From Phycisphaeraceae bacterium (GTDB lineage Bacteria > Planctomycetota > Phycisphaerae > Phycisphaerales > UBA1924): 64,000 nucleotides of DNA. The stretch spans positions 1-64,000 of the forward strand of contig JAHBXK010000001.1 of assembly GCA_019636535.1 (NCBI GenBank). Direction: 5' to 3'. Positions 58,669 to 64,000 of the stretch are shown here, piece by piece (the first letter of the stretch is position 1; each line of letters starts with the position of its first letter). Below the pieces are notes generated by a model, which was given only the letters and a program-made list of their open reading frames with translations, did no database searches and was not told where the DNA came from. The position numbers and the translations under genes were made by a program.

Positions 58669-60540
58669 ATGCTCCGTCGCACACACACCTGCGGTGAACT
58701 GCGCGAATTCCACGTCGGCCAGACCGTCACCCTCAACGGTTGGGTCAACTCGTACCGCGACCACGGCAACCTGATCTTCATCGATCTCCGCGATCGCTTC
58801 GGCCTCACCCAACTCGTCTTCGATCCCGACAACGGCATCTTGGCCGACATGATGGCCCAGGCCGACAAACTCCGCAACGAGGACGTGATCGGCGTCGAGG
58901 GCCGCGTGCGCGTCCGCATCGGCGGCGAGAACCCCAAACTCGAAACCGGCAAGGTCGAACTCGTCGTCACGAAACTCGAGATCTTCAACAAGACCGACAA
59001 CCCCCCGTTCCTCCCCGACGATCTGACCAAACTCCCCAACGAGGAACTCCGCCTCACCCACCGCTACATCGATCTACGTCGGCCGAAGATGCAGCAGATC
59101 CTCCAGACCCGCTCGCGTGCGCTCATGACCACCCGTGAGTTCTTCCACTCAAACGGCTTCCTCGAAGTCGAAACCCCCGTGCTCTACAAGAGCACCCCCG
59201 AGGGCGCTCGAGAGTTCCTCGTCCCCTGCCGCAACGTCCCCGGCACGTTCTACGCCCTCCCGCAAAGCCCCCAACTCTTCAAGCAGATCCTCATGGTCTC
59301 CGGCGCTGATCGCTACATGCAGATCTGCCGCTGCTTCCGCGATGAGGACCCCCGCGCTGACCGCCAGCCCGAGTTCACCCAGATCGACCTGGAGATGTCC
59401 TTCGTCCGGCGCGAGCACGTCATGGAGATGATGGAGTCGTTCGTGCGCTCGTTCTGGAAGAGCATGTGCGGCTACGACGTCCCCACCATCCAGCGCATGA
59501 CCTACCGCGACGCCATGGAGACCTACGGCATCGACCGCCCCGACACGCGCTACGACCTGCGCACCACCGATCTCTCCGATCTCGCCGCCCGCACCGATTT
59601 CAAGGTCTTCAAAGACGCCCTCGCCAAGGGCGCCGATCGCCCGCGCTTCAACTCAAAACGCGGCGTCGTCAAGGCCATGCGAGTCCCCGGCGGGGCCGAC
59701 AAACTCACCCGCAAGATCACCGACGGCTACAGCGACTTCGTCAAGACCTTCGGCGCCGGCGGCGTCGCCGTGACCAAGTACATCAAGAACGACAAGGGCG
59801 AACTCGCCCTCGACACGGGCGTCGCGAAGTTCCTCGAACCGCTCAAGGCCGATCTCGTTGCGGCGCTGGGTCTCGAACCCGGCGACACCGTCCTCTTCGT
59901 CGCCGACGCCTACTCCGTCGCGACCAAGGCCATCGGCGAACTCCGCCAGCAGGTCGCCCGCGACATGGGCCTCATCCCCAAGCCCGGCGCGGAGGGAGGG
60001 GGGGGCGGACCGTGGAACTTCCTCTGGGTCATCGACTTCCCGATGTTCGAGCGCAACAAGGACACCGGCAAGTGGGTCGCCATGCACCACCCCTTCACCG
60101 CCCCGCGCGACGATCAGCGCGACCAGTTCGTCAACGCCGACGTCGACGACGAGGTTGCCATTGAGTCCATCGTCAGTGCCGGGTACGACATCGTGCTCAA
60201 TGGCAGCGAGATCGCCGGTGGGTCCGTCCGGATCCACGACAAGGCCGTGCAGTCCAAGGTCTTCCAGTTGCTCGGTCTCACGCCCGAACAGGCCAAGGAG
60301 AAGTTCTCCTTCCTGCTCGAAGCCCTCTCCTTTGGCGCGCCGCCTCACGCCGGCATCGCCTTCGGCTTCGACCGTCTGATTATGCACCTCTGCGGCACCG
60401 ACAACATCCGCGACGTCATCGCCTTCCCCAAGACCCAGATCGGCGCGGACCTCATGACCAAAGCCCCAAGCCAGGCGACCGACGCCCAGTTGAAGGACCT
60501 GCACATCAAGAGCACGTGGGAGCCGCCGGCGAAGGCGTGA
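58669..60540 (+). CDS. aspS: Aspartate--tRNA ligase
   Basis: This encodes 623 residues of the bacterial type with GAD insertion. The N-terminal OB fold starts MLRRTHTCGELREFHVGQTV. Motif 2 is YMQICRCFRDEDPRADRQPE, motif 3 is GIAFGFDRLIMHLCGTDNIR, and QIDLEMSFVRREHVMEMMES binds aspartyl adenylate. The GAD domain spans about residues 290-420. The linker AEGGGGGPWNFLWVIDFPMF is Gly-rich. Whether it is discriminating or not (tRNA-Asn also charged) cannot be decided by eye. It is convergent with the SDR gene. Confidence 0.95.
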   Translation: MLRRTHTCGELREFHVGQTVTLNGWVNSYRDHGNLIFIDLRDRFGLTQLVFDPDNGILADMMAQADKLRNEDVIGVEGRVRVRIGGENPKLETGKVELVVTKLEIFNKTDNPPFLPDDLTKLPNEELRLTHRYIDLRRPKMQQILQTRSRALMTTREFFHSNGFLEVETPVLYKSTPEGAREFLVPCRNVPGTFYALPQSPQLFKQILMVSGADRYMQICRCFRDEDPRADRQPEFTQIDLEMSFVRREHVMEMMESFVRSFWKSMCGYDVPTIQRMTYRDAMETYGIDRPDTRYDLRTTDLSDLAARTDFKVFKDALAKGADRPRFNSKRGVVKAMRVPGGADKLTRKITDGYSDFVKTFGAGGVAVTKYIKNDKGELALDTGVAKFLEPLKADLVAALGLEPGDTVLFVADAYSVATKAIGELRQQVARDMGLIPKPGAEGGGGGPWNFLWVIDFPMFERNKDTGKWVAMHHPFTAPRDDQRDQFVNADVDDEVAIESIVSAGYDIVLNGSEIAGGSVRIHDKAVQSKVFQLLGLTPEQAKEKFSFLLEALSFGAPPHAGIAFGFDRLIMHLCGTDNIRDVIAFPKTQIGADLMTKAPSQATDAQLKDLHIKSTWEPPAKA

Positions 60541-60559
60541 TACGTCTCGCCCCGACCCT

Positions 60560-61291
60560 TTACTCCACCCCCCTCCCCGCCGAAACGAAGATCGTCTGGC
60601 CGTTCCTCGCATCGTGCTTCCCCTCGATGCACTCCACGATCAACTCCGCCACGCGCTCCGGCGGCATCGCCGCGCTCGCCGGGACCTTGCTCTCGGGGAA
60701 GTTCGACCGCAGCATCGGCGTCTCGATCGCTCCCGGCGCCACCGCGAACGCCCGAATCCCCTTCGCTCGCCCCTCCTGCGCACACGACCTGGCCATCAGG
60801 TTCACCGCCGCCTTCGCCGCCGCATACCCGAAGAATCCGGGAAACGGGTCCTTCGTCCCCATCGTCGAGACGTTCACGATGCACCCGCGCTTCCGCGCTC
60901 CCAGGTGCGGCCACGCAGAGTGAATCAGGCACGCCGGCCCGAACGCGTTGATCCCGAACGTGCGATACAACAACTTCGGGTCCGTCTCCTCGATCGGTTT
61001 CAACGGCGCGAACCCCGCGTTGTTCACCAGCACGTCCAGCCTCCCAAACTCCGACAGCGCTCGATCCACCGCACGCGAGCACTGCGCCGGATCCGAAACG
61101 TCCCCAGCCTCGATGACCGAGCGCGCTGCGCGGTCGAGCATCGCCGCGGTCTGTTCAAGGCTCAACCGGGTCCGGGCCATGAGCACGAGGTCGTACCCCG
61201 CCTTCGAAAGCAACACGCACAGCGCCCGACCGACCCCCGAGCCCGCACCCGTCACCAACGCCACCGGCCGATCGCCCGTTCCGCTCGCCAT
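60560..61291 (-). CDS. Short-chain dehydrogenase/reductase
   Basis: This encodes 243 residues from the ATG of MASGTGDRPVALVTGAGSG; GGGAG lies five bases upstream. Classical SDR motifs are present: VTGAGSGVGRALCVLL (cofactor), LDVLVNNAGFAPLKPI, the catalytic Ser in IVNVSTMG, and YAAAK with Tyr and Lys. PGAIETPM follows. The cofactor is probably NADP(H), because no acidic residue is clearly placed after the second strand (VLMARTRLSLEQ has Arg). The substrate is unknown. It is convergent with aspS (19 nt) and divergent from the solute-binding protein gene. Confidence 0.9.
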   Translation of the reverse strand: MASGTGDRPVALVTGAGSGVGRALCVLLSKAGYDLVLMARTRLSLEQTAAMLDRAARSVIEAGDVSDPAQCSRAVDRALSEFGRLDVLVNNAGFAPLKPIEETDPKLLYRTFGINAFGPACLIHSAWPHLGARKRGCIVNVSTMGTKDPFPGFFGYAAAKAAVNLMARSCAQEGRAKGIRAFAVAPGAIETPMLRSNFPESKVPASAAMPPERVAELIVECIEGKHDARNGQTIFVSAGRGVE

Positions 61292-61428
61292 GCGGTCTCC
61301 CGTTCCGCGTTGACCCACCCGCACCAATCCTCAGTCTCGCGCATTTCGCCCTCAGTCCCGGGCGGATTCACGCCAACTCAACACGCGTCCGTCCCGATGC
61401 ACCCCCAACCCCGCCGTACACTCCCCCC

Positions 61429-63240
61429 ATGCTGGCAAAGGTCACGGTCATCGTTGCCTTCTTCTTCGTCCTCTTCCTGCCGCTCGCCGTGCAGCGAATG
61501 GTCGGAGTCCAATCCGCCGTGGGCGCCGACGACTCGGCCCCGGACGCACGCCTCAAACTCGTCATCGTCACCCCCCACGTCGAGCAGATCCGCGAAGAGT
61601 TCGGCAACGCCTTCAGCCGCTGGCACCAGCGCCACCACGGCGAGGCCGTGTTCATCGACTGGCGAACCCCCGGCGGCACCACCGACATCATCAAGCAACT
61701 CGAAGCCCAGTTCGAGGCCGCCGTCGCCAACGGCCGAATCGACGATCAGGGCCGGGCGGACCGCGGCGCAATCGGATACGACCTCTTCTTCGGCGGCGGC
61801 TCCTTCGACCACGGCAAGATGCGCGACCTCCGTTCCGGTGTCCGCACCCGCGACGGCCAGCGCATCGCCTACCGCTGGGGCGCACCCGCCGGCTTCTCAT
61901 CCGAACAACTCGAAGAGTGGTTCGGCCCCAACCAGATCGGCGCGCAGATGCTCTACGACCCCGACCAGCACTGGATCGGCACAGCCCTCTCCGGCTTCGG
62001 CCTCGTCTACAACCGCGATGTCGTCGCTTCACTCGGCCTGCCCGAGCCGCGATCCTTCGAAGACCTCACCGACCCGCGCTATGCCGGACTGTTGGCACTC
62101 GCCGACGGTCGCCAATCCGGCTCCATCACCACCACCTACGACTCGATCCTCAACAAGAACGACTGGGAAGTCGGCTGGCGGATCCTCCGCGAACTCGCCG
62201 CCAACGCCCGCTACTTCGCCGCGGCATCCACCAAGCCCCCCGTCGATGTGAGTCAGGGCGAAGCCGCAGCCGGCCTCGCGATCGACTTCTACGGCCGCGG
62301 CCAATCTCAATTTGTCCTCCAGCCAGGCCAGGACGCCGCCGACAGCCGAGTCGGATACGTCGATCCCGAAGGCGCGGTCTACATCGACGCCGACCCCGTC
62401 TCCATCGTCAACGGCGCATCAGACCCCGATCTCGCACGCCGATTCGTCGAGTTCTGTCTCACCACCGAGGCCCAGGCCCTCTGGCAGTTCCACGCGCTCA
62501 ACACGCCCGCAGCCACGGACAACCCGACCGTCGACGGCGTCAAACTCGGCCCCGTCCGCTACGAACTCCGCCGCATGCCCGTCCGCCGGGTCATGTACGA
62601 GCGCTACTGGGACCACCTCACCGACAAGGTCGATCCCTTCAAACTCGCCTCCGACGTCCCCACCCGCGGCTACCGCCCCGCCATCGGCCCGCTCATGGCC
62701 GCGTTCGGCATCGACACTTCCAGAGAGATCCGCGCAGCGTGGCGAGCGCTCAATCGTGCTCGCGATCGTGCCCGCACCGGCGATTTCAACCCATCCACGC
62801 TCGCCGAGATGGAGCGACTCTTCTACGCGATGCCCGAGCACCGTTTCCAGACCGGTTCGATCTGGTGGCCGACCGAGATGACCGAAGGCATCGAGCGAGA
62901 TGCGCTCCGAGAACTCGAACGCATGAAGATCGCCACCTTCCCGCAACTCCGGGCCGCCATCGCCACCGCGCGGTCCGACGGCAAACTCGCCCCCGCGATC
63001 CTCGCACAGTTCGAGTCCCTCGCCGCCCGCGAACCTCGTTTCGGCGATGCCACCCCTTCCGCCGTCCTCAGCCCTCAGAGCCTCCGTCCCATCCGCAACG
63101 ACACCGACTCGTGGCGGCACCCCGAACACGGCCGGCGAGCACTCATCGCCTACACCGAGTTCTTCCGCAGAACCTACCGGGAAGTCCTGCGTCTCGAACA
63201 GTCCGCAGCCGCGCCCGCCGCCGCCTCCATCGCCGATTGA
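61429..63240 (+). CDS. Extracellular solute-binding protein, iron/type 1-like
   Basis: This encodes 603 residues. An N-terminal hydrophobic helix (KVTVIVAFFFVLFLPLAVQR) is a signal peptide or anchor. The body has the layout of AfuA/FbpA-type binding proteins: KLVIVTPHVEQIREEFGNAF, IGTALSGFGLVYNRDVVASL, LPEPRSFEDLTDPRYAGLLA and RRFVEFCLTTEAQALWQFHA. It is much longer than usual (about 340) because of a C-terminal helical extension after residue 400, containing WRALNRARDRARTGDFNPST. No permease or ATPase gene follows in the window. The next gene is pyruvate kinase, so it may be an orphan receptor or part of a scattered transporter. Confidence 0.82.
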   Translation: MLAKVTVIVAFFFVLFLPLAVQRMVGVQSAVGADDSAPDARLKLVIVTPHVEQIREEFGNAFSRWHQRHHGEAVFIDWRTPGGTTDIIKQLEAQFEAAVANGRIDDQGRADRGAIGYDLFFGGGSFDHGKMRDLRSGVRTRDGQRIAYRWGAPAGFSSEQLEEWFGPNQIGAQMLYDPDQHWIGTALSGFGLVYNRDVVASLGLPEPRSFEDLTDPRYAGLLALADGRQSGSITTTYDSILNKNDWEVGWRILRELAANARYFAAASTKPPVDVSQGEAAAGLAIDFYGRGQSQFVLQPGQDAADSRVGYVDPEGAVYIDADPVSIVNGASDPDLARRFVEFCLTTEAQALWQFHALNTPAATDNPTVDGVKLGPVRYELRRMPVRRVMYERYWDHLTDKVDPFKLASDVPTRGYRPAIGPLMAAFGIDTSREIRAAWRALNRARDRARTGDFNPSTLAEMERLFYAMPEHRFQTGSIWWPTEMTEGIERDALRELERMKIATFPQLRAAIATARSDGKLAPAILAQFESLAAREPRFGDATPSAVLSPQSLRPIRNDTDSWRHPEHGRRALIAYTEFFRRTYREVLRLEQSAAAPAAASIAD

Positions 63241-63274
63241 CTCGACCAACCATCCTCCCCCCGCCCGCCTCCAC

Positions 63275-64000
63275 ATGCCCATCTCCGCAACTGCAAACGA
63301 GCCCGTCAACACTCCCCGACCGACGCTCACCAAGATCGTCGCGACCATCGGCCCCGCCAGCAGCGCACCTGAGAAAATCGAGAAGCTCATTCTCGCCGGT
63401 GTCTCGGTCTTCCGTCTCAACTTTTCCCACGGCCACCTCGACGAACACGCAGAGCGATTGCAGACAATCCGCCAGGTGTCCGCCCGTCTCGGCCTTCACG
63501 TGGCCGTTCTCGGCGATCTCCAGGGCCCCAAAATCCGCGTCGGCGCGATCGCGGACCCAGGCGTCGAACTCCATCAAGGCCAGACCGTCCGCTTTGTTCC
63601 GTCCTCTGCGCTTGCCTCCGCCCCCTCCGCTCCGCCCGACGTGGCCACCCTTCCCTGCGACTACGAGCCCATCGCCCGCGAAGTCGAGCCCGGGCACCGC
63701 GTCCTGATCAACGACGGCGCTCTCCGCCTGCTCGCCATCCCTCACGAGCCCGCCGACGGCCCCGACGCCCTCCGCGCCGTGGTCACCGTCGGCGGCACGG
63801 TCACCAGCCGCAAGGGCATCAACCTTCCCGATTCTGACGTCTCCGCGCCCGCGCTCAGCGACCGCGATTGGGCTTGCGTCGAGTGGGCCGTTGCCCACGA
63901 ACTCGACTGGCTCGCCATGTCCTTCGTCCGAAAGGCCGACGAAGTTCGCGCGCTCCGCCGGGCCCTCGCTGGAATGTGTCCCGCCACCCACGACCCCGCC
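63275..64000 (+). CDS. pyk: Pyruvate kinase, N-terminal part (cut by window end)
   Basis: The frame runs from ATG 63275 to the window edge without a stop (242 codons). It starts with TLTKIVATIGPASSAPEKIE and AGVSVFRLNFSHGHLDEHAE, the classic substrate and ATP-binding beginning. LGDLQGPKIRVGAI, the B-domain (residues about 90-170), TVTSRKGINLPDSDVSAPAL and DWLAMSFVRKADEVRALRRA follow. The enzyme converts phosphoenolpyruvate and ADP to pyruvate and ATP. The second half, with the allosteric domain, lies outside. Confidence 0.95.
   Translation, partial: MPISATANEPVNTPRPTLTKIVATIGPASSAPEKIEKLILAGVSVFRLNFSHGHLDEHAERLQTIRQVSARLGLHVAVLGDLQGPKIRVGAIADPGVELHQGQTVRFVPSSALASAPSAPPDVATLPCDYEPIAREVEPGHRVLINDGALRLLAIPHEPADGPDALRAVVTVGGTVTSRKGINLPDSDVSAPALSDRDWACVEWAVAHELDWLAMSFVRKADEVRALRRALAGMCPATHDPA

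Overview
The window is GC-rich, gene-dense bacterial chromosome. It most likely comes from a planctomycete of the Phycisphaerae type. This is inference from several signs: two neighbouring membrane proteins end in the CRYCGYSLTGL...CPECG zinc ribbon that is very common in planctomycetes, many small proteins are lineage-restricted, there are TTG/GTG starts with good Shine-Dalgarno (SD) sites, and both a sulfatase and KDO activation (hence LPS) are encoded. No rRNA or tRNA gene was seen.

Layout. (1) 1-4280 looks like the end of an integrated virus-like element. It has a run of small beta-rich, virion-like proteins, a small two-helix membrane protein, two DNA-binding-like proteins, and a palindromic, dif-like site just before proS. 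(2) 4315-12760 is ordinary chromosome: proS, a STAS protein, hutU, an exported msrA, a sulfatase and two small unknowns. (3) 13152-21494 is a complete type I-C CRISPR-Cas locus on the minus strand (cas3-cas5-cas8c/cas11c-cas7-cas4-cas1-cas2) that ends in a minimal array: one good repeat, a 35-nt putative spacer and a decayed repeat. (4) 21495-23021 is largely non-coding. It holds one 87-residue membrane protein gene, C-rich islands, a pentanucleotide microsatellite and a 315-bp block of 21-nt imperfect repeats carrying long inverted repeats. (5) 23022-37364 holds proC, cysK with a rhodanese-like lipoprotein, a DsbD-N/redoxin pair, a very large site-2 protease, two paralogous zinc-ribbon membrane proteins, asnB, a LigD-phosphoesterase-like protein and a TPR lipoprotein. 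It ends with an ArsR-methyltransferase fusion regulator next to ahcY. (6) 37447-46824 is housekeeping: ahcY, prfB with a programmed +1 frameshift, kdsB between two TPR proteins, and def-fmt. (7) 46839-56370 is a respiratory island. A divergent Rrf2 regulator faces a tightly overlapped cbb3 oxidase operon: ccoNO fusion, ccoQ, ccoP, ccoG, ccoH, a SafE-like protein, ccoI and ccoS. (8) 56402-64000 holds panD, a TylF-like methyltransferase, a globin, aspS, an SDR, a solute-binding protein and the start of pyruvate kinase.

How the genes work together. The cco genes should build and supply copper to a high-affinity terminal oxidase, with Rrf2 as a plausible Fe-S sensor. The ArsR-methyltransferase and ahcY suggest local control of the SAM/SAH cycle. 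The cas operon appears intact for adaptation, crRNA processing by Cas5 and interference, but the local array is nearly empty. The most unusual features are the left-edge virus-like element with its site, the 21-nt repeat block upstream of the cas operon, the UAA version of the prfB frameshift, and the one-spacer array.
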